This document shows, piece after piece, positions 45,651-58,360 of a stretch of DNA of 64,000 nucleotides. The stretch lies in the NCBI GenBank assembly GCA_963920705.1, contig OY987225.1:10388158-10452157 (forward strand), read 5' to 3'. The notes under the pieces were generated by a model. That model was not told the origin of the DNA, did not search any database, and was given only the letters and a program-made list of their open reading frames with translations. A program made the position numbers and the translations under genes. Each line of letters begins with the position of its first letter. Positions within the stretch are counted from its first letter, which is position 1. The DNA is from Odiellus spinosus. Its lineage: Eukaryota > Arthropoda > Arachnida > Opiliones > Phalangiidae.

Positions 45651-48650
45651 GTGTTTGTTTTTCGAATCGTGTTTTTCGAATCGTGTTTTTCGAATCGTGT
45701 TTGTTTTTCGAATCGTGTTTTTCGAATCGTGTTTTTCGAATCGTGTTTTTCGAATCGTGTTTTTCGAATCGTGTTTTTCGAATCGTGTTTGTTTTTCGAA
45801 TCGTGTTTTTCGAATCGTGCTTTTCGAATCGTGTTTTTCGAATCGTGTTTGTTTTTCGAATCGTGTTTTTCGAATCGTGTTTTTCGAATCGTGTTTTTCG
45901 AATCGTGTTTGTTTTTCGAATCGTGTTTGTTTTTCGAATCGTGTTTTTCGAATCGTGTTTTTCGAATCGTGTTTGTTTTTCGAATCGTGTTTGTTTTTCG
46001 AATCGTGTTTTTCGAATCTTGTTTTTCGAATCGTGTTTTTCGAATCGTGTTTTTCGAATCGTGTTTTTCGAATCTTGTTTTACGAATCGTGTTTTTCGAA
46101 TCGTGTTTTTCGAATCGTGTTTTTCGAATCGTGTTTTTCGAATCGTGTTTTTCGAATCGTGTTTTTCGAATCGTATTTTTCGAATCGTGTTTTTCGAATC
46201 GTGTTTTTCGAATCGTGTTTTTCGAATCGTGTTTTTCGAATCGTGTTTTTCAAATCGTGTTTTTCGAATCGTGTTTTTCGAATCGTGTTTTTCGAATCGT
46301 GTTTTTCGAATCGTGTTTTTCGAATCGTATTTTTCGAATCGTGTTTTTCGAATCGTGTTTTTCGAATCGTGTTTTTCGAATCGTGTTTTTCGAATCGTGT
46401 TTTTCGAAACGTGTTTTTCGAATCGTGTTTTTCGAATCGTGTTTTTCGAATTGTGTTTTTCGAATCGTGTTTTTCGAATCGTGTCGAATTTTCGAATCGT
46501 GTTTTTCGAATCGTGTTTTTCGAATCGTGTCGAATTTTCGAATCGTGTTTTTCGAATCGTGTTTTTCGAATCGTGTTTTTCGAATCGTGCTTTTCGAATC
46601 GTCCTTTTCGAATCGTGTTTTTCGAATCGTGTTTTTCGAATCGTGTTTTTCGAATCGTGTTTTTCGAATCGTGTTTTTCGAATCGTGTCGAATTTTCGAA
46701 TCGTGTTTTTCGAAACGTGTCGAATTTTCGAATCGTGTTTTTCGAATCGTGTTTTTCGAATCGTGTCGAATTTTCGAATCGTGTTTTTCGAATCGTGTTT
46801 TTCGAATCGTGTTTTTCGAATCGTGTCGAATTTTCGAATCGTGTTTTTCGAATCGTGTTTGTTTTTCGAATCGTGTTTTTCGAATCGTGTTTTTCGAATC
46901 GTGTTTTTCGAATCGTGTTTGTTTTTCGAACCGTGTTTTTCGAATCGTGTTTGTCGAATCGTGTTTTTGAATCGTGTTTTTCGAATCGTGTTTTTCGAAT
47001 CGTGTTTTTCGAATCGTGTTTGTTTTTCGAATCGTGTTTTTCGAATCGTGTTTTTCGAATCGTGTTTTTCGAATCGTGTTTGTTTTTCGAATCGTGTTTT
47101 TCGAATCGTGTTTTTCAAATCGTGTTTTTCGAATCGTGTTTGTTTTTCGAATCGTGTTTGTTTTTCGAATCGTGTTTTTCGAATCGTGTTTTTCGAATCG
47201 TGTTTGTTTTTCGAATCGTGTTTGTTTTTCGAATCGTGTTTTTCGAATCGTGTTTTTCGAATCGTGTTTTTCGAATCGTGCTTTTCGAATCGTCCTTTTC
47301 GAATCGTGTTTTTCGAATCGTGTTTTTCGAATCGTGTTTTTCGAATCGTGTTTTTCGAATCGTGTCGAATTTTCGAATCGTGTTTTTCGAATCGTGTCGA
47401 ATTTTCGAATCGTGTTTTTCGAATCGTGTCGAATTTTCGAATCGTGTTTTTCGAATCGTGTTTTTCGAATCGTGTTTTTCGAATCGTGTCGAATTTTCGA
47501 ATCGTGTTTTTCGAATCGTGTTTTTCGAATCGTGTTTGTTTTTCGAATCGTGTTTTTCGAATCGTGTTTTTCGAATCGTGTTTTTCGAATCGTGTTTGTT
47601 TTTCGAATCGTGTTTTTCGAATCGTGTTTGTCGAATCGTGTTTTTCGAATCGTGTTTTTCGAATCGTGTTTTTCGAATCGTGTTTTTCGAATCGTGTTTT
47701 TCGAATCGTGTTTGTTTTTCGAATCGTGTTTTTCGAATCGTGTTTTTCGAATCGTGTTTTTCGAATCGTGTTTGTTTTTCGAATCGTGTTTTTCGAATCG
47801 TGTTTTTCGAATCGTGTTTTTCGAATCGTGTTTGTTTTTCGAATCGTGTTTGTTTTTCGAATCGTGTTTTTCGAATCGTGTTTTTCGAATCGTGTTTGTT
47901 TTTCGAATCGTGTTTGTTTTTCGAATCGTGTTTTTCGAATCTTGTTTTTCGAATCGTGTTTTTCGAATCGTGTTTTTCGAATCGTGTTTTTCGAATCTTG
48001 TTTTACGAATCGTGTTTTTCGAATCGTGTTTTTCGAATCGTGTTTTTCGAATCGTGTTTTTCGAATCGTGTTTTTCGAATCGTGTTTTTCGAATCGTATT
48101 TTTCGAATCGTGTTTTTCGAATCGTGTTTTTCGAATCGTGTTTTTCGAATCGTGTTTTTCGAATCGTGTTTTTCGAATCGTGTTTTTCGAATCGTGTTTT
48201 TCGAATCGTGTTTTTCGAATCGTGTTTTTCGAATCGTGTTTTTCGAATCGTGTTTTTCGAATCGTGTTTTTCGAATCGTGTTTTTCGAATCGTGTTTTTC
48301 GAATCGTGTTTTTCGAATCGTGTTTTTCGAATCGTGTTTTTCAAATCGTGTTTTTCGAATCGTGTTTTTCGAATCGTGTTTTTCGAATCGTGTTTTTCGA
48401 AAGGTGTTTTTCGAATCGTGTTTTTCGAATCGTGTTTTTCGAATCGTGTTTTTCGAATCGTGTTTTTCGAATCGTGTTTTTCGAATCGTGTTTTTCGAAT
48501 CCTGTTCTTCGAATCCTGTTCTTCGAATCCTGTTTTTCGAATCGTGTTTTTCGAATCGTGTTTTTCGAATCGTGTTTTTCGAATCGTGTTTTTCGAATCG
48601 TGTTTTTCGAATCGTGTTTGTTTTTCGAATCGTGTTTTTCGAATCGTGTC
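45650..48650 (+). repeat. Satellite domain with GTGTTTGTTTTTCGAATC, copy 2 (5.6-5.7 kb duplication)
   Basis: This repeats the organisation of 39.93-42.95 kb. Offsets: first 18-mer 39931 to 45654 (5723), GTCC variant 40865 to 46602 (5737), 13-mer 41264 to 46969 (5705), second GTCC 41704 to 47293 (5589), GTTTGTCG 42061 to 47626 (5565), GAAAGGTG 42710 to 48401 (5691). The drift in offset is from monomer gain and loss. The last member of the variant family is near 48617. Confidence 0.85.
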
Positions 48651-50340
48651 GAATTTTCGGATCGTGTTTTTCGAATCGTGTTTTTCGAATCGTGTCGAAT
48701 TTTCGAATCGTGTTTTTCGAATCGTGTTTTTCGAATCGTGTTTTTCGAATCGTGTTTTTCGAATCGTGTTTTTCGAATCGTGTTTTTCGAATCGCGCTTT
48801 TCGAATCGTGCTTTTCGAGTCGTGCTTTTCGAATCGTGCTTTTCGAGTCGTGCTTTTCGAATCGTGTTTTTCGAATCGTGCTTTTCGAATCGTGCTTTTC
48901 GAATCGTGCTTTTCGAATCGTGCTTTTCGAATCGTGCTTTTCGAATCGTGCTTTTCGAATCGTGCTTTTCGAATCGTGCTTTTCGAATCGTGCTTTTCGA
49001 ATCGTGTTTTTCGAATCGTGTTGTTCGAATCGTGTTCTTCGAATCGTGTTTTTCGAATCGTGTTTTTCGAATCGTGTTTTTCGAATCGTGTTTTTCGAAT
49101 CGTGTTTTTCGAATCGTGTCGAATTTTCGAATCGTGTCGAATTTTCGAATCGTGTCGAATTTTCGAATCGTGTTTTTCGAATCGTGTTTTTCGAATCGTG
49201 TTTTTCGAATCGTGTTTTTCGAATCTTGTTTTTCGAATCGTGTTTTTCGAATCGTGTTTTTCTAATCGTGTTTTTCGAATCGTCTTTTTCGAATCGTGTT
49301 TTACGAATCGTGTTCTTCGAATCGTGTTTTTCGAATCGTGTTTTTCGAATCGTGTTTTTCGAATCGTGTTTTTCGAATCGTGTTTTTCGAATCGTGTTTT
49401 TCGAATCGTGTTTTTCGAATCGTGCTTTTCGAATCGTGCTTTTCGAATCGTGCTTTTCGAATCGTGTTTTTCGAATCGTGTTTTTCGAATCGTGTTTTTC
49501 GAATCGTGTCGAGTTTTCGAATCGTGTTTTTCGAATCGTGTTTTTCGAATCTTGTTTTTCGAATCGTGTTCTTCGAATCGTGTTCTTCGAATCGTGTTTT
49601 TCGAATCGTGTTTTTCGAATCGTGTTTTTCGAATCGTGTTTTTCGAATCGTGTTTTTCGAATCGTGTTTTTCGAATCGTGTTTTTCGAATCGTGTTTTTC
49701 GAATCGTGTTTTTCGAATCGTGTTTTTCGAATCGTGTTTTTCGAATCGTGTTTTTCGAATCGTGTTTTTCGAATCGTGTTTTTCGAATCGTGTTTTTCGA
49801 ATCGTGTTTTTCGAATCGTGTTTTTCGCATCGTGTTTTTCGAATCGTGTTTTTCGAATCGTGTTTTTCGGATCGTGTTTTACGAATCGTGTTTTACGAAT
49901 CGTGTTTTACGAATCGTGTTTTACGAATCGTGTTTTTCGAATCGTGTTTTTCGAATCGTGTTTTTCGAATCGTGTTTTTCGAATCGTGTTTTTCGAATCG
50001 TGTCGAATTTTCGAATCGTGTCGAATTTTCGAATCGTGTCGAATTTTCGAATCGTGTTTTTCGAATCGTGTTTTTCGAATCGTGTTTTTCGAATCGTGTT
50101 TTTCGAATCTTGTTTTTCGAATCGTGTTTTTCGAATCGTGTTTTTCTAATCGTGTTTTTCGAATCGTCTTTTTCGAATCGTGTTTTACGAATCGTGTTCT
50201 TCGAATCGTGTTTTTCGAATCGTGTTTTTCGAATCGTGTTTTTCGAATCGTGTTTTTCGAATCGTGTTTTTCGAATCGTGTTTTTCGAATCGTGCTTTTC
50301 GAATCGTGCTTTTCGAATCGTGCTTTTCGAATCGTGTTTT
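48650..50340 (+). repeat. Satellite domain with C-type runs, triple 18-mers and GTGTTTTAC runs
   Basis: It contains a run of GTGCTTTTC monomers (48.79-49.0 kb), GTGTTGTTCG/GTGTTCTTCG (49.02 kb), three adjacent GTGTCGAATTTTCGAATC 18-mers (about 49.12 and 50.01 kb), and four adjacent GTGTTTTACGAATC monomers (about 49.87-49.93 kb). The stop-bearing marker CTAATCG, GTCTTTTTC, GTTTTACG, GTTCTTC lies at 49.26 and 50.15 kb. A CGCATC variant is near 49.83 kb and again at 57.26 kb, where the surrounding block is repeated. Confidence 0.8.
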
Positions 50341-52340
50341 TCGAATCGTGTTTTTCGAATCGTGTTTTTCGAATCGTGTTTTTCGAATCGTGCTTTTCGA
50401 ATCGTGCTTTTTGAGTCGTGCTTTTCGAATCGTGCTTTTCGAGTCGTGCTTTTCGAATCGTGTTTTTCGAATCGTGCTTTTCGAATCGTGCTTTTCGAAT
50501 CGTGCTTTTCGAATCGTGCTTTTCGAATCGTGCTTTTCGAATCGTGCTTTTCGAATCGTGCTTTTCGAATCGTGTTTTTCGAATCGTGTTTTTCGAATCG
50601 TGTTTTTCGAATCGTGTCGAATTTTCGAATCGTGTTTTTCGAATCGTGTCGAATTTTCGGATCGTGTTTTTCGGATCGTGTTTTACGAATCGTGTTTTAC
50701 GAATCGTGTTTTACGAATCGTGTTTTACGAATCGTGTTTTTCGAATCGTGTTTTTCGAATCGTGTTTTTCGAATCGTGTTTTTCGAATCGTGTTTTTCGA
50801 ATCGTGTCGAATTTTCGAATCGTGTCGAATTTTCGAATCGTGTCGAATTTTCGAATCGTGTTTTTCGAATCGTGTTTTTCGAATCGTGTTTTTCGAATCG
50901 TGTTTTTCGAATCTTGTTTTTCGAATCGTGTTTTTCGAATCGTGTTTTTCTAATCGTGTTTTTCGAATCGTCTTTTTCGAATCGTGTTTTACGAATCGTG
51001 TTCTTCGAATCGTGTTTTTCGAATCGTGTTTTTCGAATCGTGTTTTTCGAATCGTGTTTTTCGAATCGTGTTTTTCGAATCGTGTTTTTCGAATCGTGTT
51101 TTTCGAATCGTGCTTTTCGAATCGTGCTTTTCGAATCGTGCTTTTCGAATCGTGTTTTTCGAATCGTGTTTTTCGAATCGTGTTTTTCGAATCGTGCTTT
51201 TCGAATCGTGCTTTTTGAGTCGTGCTTTTCGAATCGTGCTTTTCGAGTCGTGCTTTTCGAATCGTGTTTTTCGAATCGTGCTTTTCGAATCGTGCTTTTC
51301 GAATCGTGCTTTTCGAATCGTGCTTTTCGAATCGTGTTTTTCGAATCGTGTTTTTCGAATCGTGTTTTTCGAATCGTGTTTTTCGAATCGTGCTTTTCGA
51401 ATCGTGCTTTTTGAGTCGTGCTTTTCGAATCGTGCTTTTCGAGTCGTGCTTTTCGAATCGTGTTTTTCGAATCGTGCTTTTCGAATCGTGCTTTTCGAAT
51501 CGTGCTTTTCGAATCGTGCTTTTCGAATCGTGCTTTTCGAATCGTGCTTTTCGAATCGTGCTTTTCGAATCGTGTTTTTCGAATCGTGTTTTTCGAATCG
51601 TGTTTTTCGAATCGTGTCGAATTTTCGAATCGTGTTTTTCGAATCGTGTCGAATTTTCGGATCGTGTTTTTCGGATCGTGTTTTACGAATCGTGTTTTAC
51701 GAATCGTGTTTTACGAATCGTGTTTTACGAATCGTGTTTTTCGAATCGTGTTTTTCGAATCGTGTTTTTCGAATCGTGTTTTTCGAATCGTGTTTTTCGA
51801 ATCGTGTCGAATTTTCGAATCGTGTCGAATTTTCGAATCGTGTCGAATTTTCGAATCGTGTTTTTCGAATCGTGTTTTTCGAATCGTGTTTTTCGAATCG
51901 TGTTTTTCGAATCTTGTTTTTCGAATCGTGTTTTTCGAATCGTGTTTTTCTAATCGTGTTTTTCGAATCGTCTTTTTCGAATCGTGTTTTACGAATCGTG
52001 TTCTTCGAATCGTGTTTTTCGAATCGTGTTTTTCGAATCGTGTTTTTCGAATCGTGTTTTTCGAATCGTGTTTTTCGAATCGTGTTTTTCGAATCGTGTT
52101 TTTCGAATCGTGCTTTTCGAATCGTGCTTTTCGAATCGTGCTTTTCGAATCGTGTTTTTCGAATCGTGTTTTTCGAATCGTGTTTTTCGAATCGTGCTTT
52201 TCGAATCGTGCTTTTTGAGTCGTGCTTTTCGAATCGTGCTTTTCGAGTCGTGCTTTTCGAATCGTGTTTTTCGAATCGTGCTTTTCGAATCGTGCTTTTC
52301 GAATCGTGCTTTTCGAATCGTGCTTTTCGAATCGTGCTTT
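50340..52340 (+). repeat. 1000 bp higher-order repeat, two tandem copies
   Basis: Markers recur at exactly 1000 bp: TTGAGTCG 50411/51411 and 51215/52215, the GTGTTTTACG run 50681/51681, the triple 18-mer near 50.81/51.81 kb, CTAATCG 50951/51951. The match runs from about 50.34 to 51.34 kb against 51.34 to 52.34 kb, and I found no difference in the marker variants compared. The unit contains five 18-mers, and 65 x 14 + 5 x 18 = 1000. The near-identity implies a recent duplication, or an assembly duplication. Confidence 0.88.
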
Positions 52341-55300
52341 TCGAATCGTGCTTTTCGAATCGTGCTTTTCGAATCGTGTTTTTCGAATCGTGTTTTTCGA
52401 ATCGTGTTTTTCGAATCGTGTCGAATTTTCGAATCGTGTTTTTCGAATCGTGTCGAATTTTCGGATCGTGTTTTTCGAATCGTGTTTTTCGAATCGTGTC
52501 GAATTTTCGAATCGTGTTTTTCGAATCGTGTTTTTCGAATCGTGTTTTTCGAATCGTGTCGAATTTTCGAATCGTGTTTTTCGAATCGTGTTTTTCGAAT
52601 CGTGTTTTTCGAATCGTGTTTTTCGAATCGTGTTTTTCGAATCGTGTTTTTCGAATCGTGTTTTTCGAATCGTGTTTTTCGAATCGTGTTTTTCGAATCG
52701 TGCTTTTCGAATCGTGCTTTTCGAGTCGTGCTTTTCGAATCGTGCTTTTCGAGTCGTGCTTTTCGAATCGTGTTTTTCGAATCGTGCTTTTCGAATCGTG
52801 CTTTTCGAATCGTGCTTTTCGAATCGTGCTTTCCGAATCGTGCTTTTCGAATCGTGCTTTTCGAATCGTGCTTTTCGAATCGTGCTTTTCGAATCGTGCT
52901 TTTCGAATCGTGCTTTTCGAATCGTGTTTTTCGAATCGTGTTGTTCGAATCGTGTTCTTCGAATCGTGTTTTTCGAATCGTGTTTTTCGAATCGTGTTTT
53001 TCGAATCGTGTTTTTCGGATCGTGTTTTTCGAATCGTGTTTTTCGAGTCGTGTTTTTCGAATCGTCTTTTTCGAATCTTGTTTTTCGAATCGTGCTTTTC
53101 GAATCGTGTTTTTCGAATCGTGTTTTTCGAATCGTGCTTTTCGAATCGTGCTTTTTGAGTCGTGCTTTTCGAATCGTGCTTTTCGAGTCGTGCTTTTCGA
53201 ATCGTGTTTTTCGAATCGTGCTTTTCGAATCGTGCTTTTCGAATCGTGCTTTTCGAATCGTGCTTTTCGAATCGTGCTTTTCGAATCGTGCTTTTCGAAT
53301 CGTGCTTTTCGAATCGTGTTTTTCGAATCGTGTTTTTCGAATCGTGTTTTTCGAATCGTGTCGAATTTTCGAATCGTGTTTTTCGAATCGTGTCGAATTT
53401 TCGGATCGTGTTTTTCGAATCGTGTTTTTCGAATCGTGTCGAATTTTCGAATCGTGTTTTTCGAATCGTGTTTTTCGAATCGTGTTTTTCGAATCGTGTC
53501 GAATTTTCGAATCGTGTTTTTCGAATCGTGTTTTTCGAATCGTGTTTTTCGAATCGTGTTTTTCGAATCGTGTTTTTCGAATCGTGTTTTTCGAATCGTG
53601 TTTTTCGAATCGTGTTTTTCGAATCGTGCTTTTCGAATCGTGCTTTTCGAGTCGTGCTTTTCGAATCGTGCTTTTCGAGTCGTGCTTTTCGAATCGTGTT
53701 TTTCGAATCGTGCTTTTCGAATCGTGCTTTTCGAATCGTGCTTTTCGAATCGTGCTTTCCGAATCGTGCTTTTCGAATCGTGCTTTTCGAATCGTGCTTT
53801 TCGAATCGTGCTTTTCGAATCGTGCTTTTCGAATCGTGCTTTTCGAATCGTGTTTTTCGAATCGTGTTGTTCGAATCGTGTTCTTCGAATCGTGTTTTTC
53901 GAATCGTGTTTTTCGAATCGTGTTTTTCGAATCGTGTTTTTCGGATCGTGTTTTTCGAATCGTGTTTTTCGAGTCGTGTTTTTCGAATCGTCTTTTTCGA
54001 ATCTTGTTTTTCGAATCGTGCTTTTCGAATCGTGTTTTTCGAATCGTGTTTTTCGAATCGTGTTTTTCGAATCGTGTTTTTCGGATCGTGTTTTTCGAAT
54101 CGTGTTTTTCGAGTCGTGTTTTTCGAATCGTCTTTTTCGAATCTTGTTTTTCGAATCGTGCTTTTCGAATCGTGTTTTTCGAATCGTGTTTTTCGAATCG
54201 TGTTTTTCGAATCGTGTTTTTCGAATCGTGCTTTTCGAATCGTGCTTTTCGAATCGTGCTTTTCGAATCATGGTTTTCGAGTCGTGCTTTTCGAATCGCC
54301 CTTTTCGAATCGTGTTTTTCGAATCGTGTTTTTCGAATCGTGTCGAATTTTCGAATCGTGTTTTTCGAATCGTGTTTTTCGAATCGTGTTTTTCGAATCG
54401 TGTTTTTCGAATCTTGTTTTTCGAATCGTGTTTTTCGAATCGTGTTTTTCTAATCGTGTTTTTCGAATCGTCTTTTTCGAATCGTGTTTTACGAATCGTG
54501 TTCTTCGAATCGTGTTTTTCGAATCGTGTTTTTCGAATCGTGTTTTTCGAATCGTGTTTTTCGAATCGTGTTTTTCGAATCGTGTTTTTCGAATCGTGTT
54601 TTTCGAATCGTGCTTTTCGAATCGTGCTTTTCGAATCGTGCTTTTCGAATCGTGTTTTTCGAATCGTGTTTTTCGAATCGTGTTTTTCGAATCGTGTTTT
54701 TCGAATCGTGCTTTTCGAATCGTGCTTTTTGAGTCGTGCTTTTCGAATCGTGCTTTTCGAGTCGTGCTTTTCGAATCGTGTTTTTCGAATCGTGCTTTTC
54801 GAATCGTGCTTTTCGAATCGTGCTTTTCGAATCGTGCTTTTCGAATCGTGCTTTTCGAATCGTGCTTTTCGAATCGTGCTTTTCGAATCGTGTTTTTCGA
54901 ATCGTGTTTTTCGAATCGTGTTTTTCGAATCGTGTCGAATTTTCGAATCGTGTTTTTCGAATCGTGTTTTTCGAATCGTGTTTTTCGAATCGTGTCGAAT
55001 TTTCGAATCGTGTTTTTCGAATCGTGTTTTTCGAATCGTGTTTTTCGAATCGTGTCGAATTTTCGAATCGTGTTTTTCGAATCGTGTTTTTCGAATCGTG
55101 TTTTTCGAATCGTGTTTTTCGAATCGTGTTTTTCGAATCGTGTTTTTCGAATCGTGTTTTTCGAATCGTGTTTTTCGAATCGTGCTTTTCGAATCGTGCT
55201 TTTCGAGTCGTGCTTTTCGAATCGTGCTTTTCGAGTCGTGCTTTTCGAATCGTGTTTTTCGAATCGTGCTTTTCGAATCGTGCTTTTCGAATCGTGCTTT

Positions 55301-56000
55301 TCGAATCGTGCTTTCCGAATCGTGCTTTTCGAATCGTGCTTTTCGAATCGTGCTTTTCGAATCGTGCTTTTCGAATCGTGCTTTTCGAATCGTGCTTTTC
55401 GAATCGTGTTTTTCGAATCGTGTTGTTCGAATCGTGTTCTTCGAATCGTGTTTTTCGAATCGTGTTTTTCGAATCGTGTTTTTCGAATCGTGTTTTTCGG
55501 ATCGTGTTTTTCGAATCGTGTTTTTCGAGTCGTGTTTTTCGAATCGTCTTTTTCGAATCTTGTTTTTCGAATCGTGCTTTTCGAATCGTGTTTTTCGAAT
55601 CGTGTTTTTCGAATCGTGTTTTTCGAATCGTGTTTTTCGGATCGTGTTTTTCGAATCGTGTTTTTCGAGTCGTGTTTTTCGAATCGTCTTTTTCGAATCT
55701 TGTTTTTCGAATCGTGCTTTTCGAATCGTGTTTTTCGAATCGTGTTTTTCGAATCGTGTTTTTCGAATCGTGCTTTTCGAATCGTGCTTTTCGAATCGTG
55801 CTTTTCGAATCATGGTTTTCGAGTCGTGCTTTTCGAATCGCCCTTTTCGAATCGTGTTTTTCGAATCGTGTTTTTCGAATCGTGTCGAATTTTCGAATCG
55901 TGTTTTTCTAATCGTGTTTTTCGAATCGTGTTTTTCGAATCGTGTTTTTCGAATCGTGTTTTTCGAATCGTGTTTTTCGAATCGTGTTTTTCGGATCGTG
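52340..56000 (+). repeat. Satellite domain with a 926-940 bp HOR, three copies
   Basis: TTGAGTCG (52215, 53155, 54729) and the rare GTGCTTTCCGAATC (52831, 53757, 55313) mark three copies. The first two are 926-940 bp apart and the third is displaced by 1556-1574 bp. Each copy has a C-type run with two CGAGTCG monomers, GTGTTGTTCG, GTGTTCTTCG, CGGATCG, CGAGTCG, GTCTTTTTC and AATCTTG. CATGGTTTTCG and CGCCCTTTTCG recur at 54.27 and 55.81 kb (1542 bp). Confidence 0.82.
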
Positions 56001-58310
56001 TTTTTCGAATCGTGTTTTACGAATCGATTTTTACGAATCATGTTTTTCGAATCGTGTTTTTCGAATCGTGTTTTTCGGATCGTGTTTTTCGAATCGTGTT
56101 TTTCGAATCGTGTTTTACGAATCGTGTTTTACGAATCGTGTTTTTCGAATCGTGTTTTTTGAATCGTGTTTTTCGAATCGTGTTTTTCGAATCGTGTTTT
56201 TCGAATCGTGTTTGTCGAATCGTGTTTTTCGAATCGTGTTCTTCGAATCCTGTTTCTCGAATCGTGTTTTTCGAATCGTGTTTTTCGAATCGTGTTTTTC
56301 GAATCGTGTTTTTCGAATCTTGTTTTTCGAATCGTGTTTTTCGAATCGTGTTTTTCTAATCGTGTTTTTCGAATCGTCTTTTTCGAATCGTGTTTTACGA
56401 ATCGTCTTTTTCGAATCGTGTTTTACGAATCGTGTTTTTCGAATCGTGTTTTTCGAATCGTGTTTTTCGAATCGTGTTTTTCGAATCTTGTTTTTCGAAT
56501 CGTGCTTTTCGAATCGTGTTTTTCGAATCGTGTTTTTCGAATCGTGTTTTTCGAATCGTGTTTTTCGAATCGTGCTTTTCGAATCGTGCTTTTCGAATCG
56601 TGCTTTTCGAATCGTGTTTTTCGAATCGTGTTTTTCGAATCGTGTTTTTCGAATCGTGTTTTTCGAATCGTGCTTTTCGAATCGTGCTTTTTGAGTCGTG
56701 CTTTTCGAATCGTGCTTTTCGAGTCGTGCTTTTCGAATCGTGTTTTTCGAATCGTGCTTTTCGAATCGTGCTTTTCGAATCGTGCTTTTCGAATCGTGCT
56801 TTTCGAATCGTGCTTTTCGAATCGTGCTTTTCGAATCGTGCTTTTCGAATCGTGCTTTTCGAATCGTGTTTTTCGAATCGTGTTTTTCGAATCGTGTTTT
56901 TCGAATCGTGTCGAGTTTTCGAATCGTGTTTTTCGAATCGTGTTTTTCGAATCTTGTTTTTCGAATCGTGTTCTTCGAATCGTGTTCTTCGAATCGTGTT
57001 TTTCGAATCGTGTTTTTCGAATCGTGTTTTTCGAATCGTGTTTTTCGAATCGTGTTTTTCGAATCGTGTTTTTCGAATCGTGTTTTTCGAATCGTGTTTT
57101 TCGAATCGTGTTTTTCGAATCGTGTTTTTCGAATCGTGTTTTTCGAATCGTGTTTTTCGAATCGTGTTTTTCGAATCGTGTTTTTCGAATCGTGTTTTTC
57201 GAATCGTGTTTTTCGAATCGTGTTTTTCGAATCGTGTTTTTCGAATCGTGTTTTTCGCATCGTGTTTTTCGAATCGTGTTTTTCGAATCGTGTTTTTCGG
57301 ATCGTGTTTTACGAATCGTGTTTTACGAATCGTGTTTTACGAATCGTGTTTTACGAATCGTGTTTTTCGAATCGTGTTTTTCGAATCGTGTTTTTCGAAT
57401 CGTGTTTTTCGAATCGTGTTTTTCGAATCGTGTCGAATTTTCGAATCGTGTCGAATTTTCGAATCGTGTCGAATTTTCGAATCGTGTTTTTCGAATCGTG
57501 TTTTTCGAATCGTGTTTTTCGAATCGTGTTTTTCGAATCGTGTTTTTCGAATCGTGTTTTTCGAATCGTGTTTTTCGAATCGTGCTTTTCGAATCGTGCT
57601 TTTCGAATCGTGTTTTTCGAATCGTGTTTTTCGAATCGTGCTTTTCGAATCGTGCTTTTCGAATCGTGCTTTTCGAATCGTGCTTTTCGAATCGTGCTTT
57701 TCGAATCGTGTTTTTCGAATCGTGTTTTTCGAATCGTGTTTTTCGAATCGTGTTTTTCGAATCGTGTTTTTCGAATCGTGTTTTTCGAATCGTGTTTTTC
57801 GAATCGTGTTTTTCGAATCGTGTTTTTCGAATCGTGTTTTTCGAATCGTTTTTCGAATCGTGTCGAATTTTCGAGTCGTGTTTTTCGAATCGTGTCGAAT
57901 TTTCGAATCGTGTTTTTCGAATCGTGTCGAATTTTCGAATCGTGTTTTTCGAATCGTGTTTTTCGAATCGTGTTTTTCGAATCGTGCTTTTCGAATCGTG
58001 CTTTTCGAATCGTGCTTTTCGAATCGTGGTTTTCGAGTCGTGCTTTTCGAATCGTGTTTTTCAAATCGTGTTTGTCGAATCGTGTCGAATTTTCGAATCG
58101 TGTTTTTCGAATCGTGTTTTTCGGATCGTGTTTTTCGAATCGTGTTTTACGAATCGTGTTTTACGAATCGTGTTTTTCGAATCGTGTTTTTCGGATCGTG
58201 TTTTTCGAATCGTGTTTTTCGAATCGTGTTTTTCGAATCGTGTTTTACGAATCGTGTTTTTTGAATCCTGTTTTTCGAATCGTGTTTTTCGAATCGTGTT
58301 TTTCGAATCG
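56000..58310 (+). repeat. Satellite domain with GTTTTACG-rich monomers and a long pure run
   Basis: It begins with ATCGATTTTTACGAATCATG, a variant found only near 56.03, 59.03 and 60.24 kb. It includes a C-type run (56.66-56.87 kb), GTGTCGAGTTTTCGAATC (56.91 kb), a long run of about 17 canonical monomers (57.0-57.25 kb), CGCATC, four adjacent GTGTTTTACG and three adjacent 18-mers (57.43 kb). This repeats the 49.5-50.05 kb block. A 12-mer and several 18-mers lie at 57.84-57.95 kb. Confidence 0.78.
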
Positions 58311-58360
58311 TGTTTTTCGTCTCCTGTTTTTCGTCTCCTGTTTTTCGTATCCTGTTTTTC
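58310..58360 (+). repeat. Private cluster of strongly variant monomers (GTCTCCTG type)
   Basis: Three consecutive monomers read TTTTTCGTCTCCTG, TTTTTCGTCTCCTG and TTTTTCGTATCCTG, replacing the usual CGAATCGTG. I saw this form nowhere else in the array. Confidence 0.85.

Noticed and set aside
50340..52340. Certain assembly error
   Set aside because: Exact duplication is suspicious, but unequal exchange in satellites gives the same result; sequence alone cannot decide, so it is reported as a finding.
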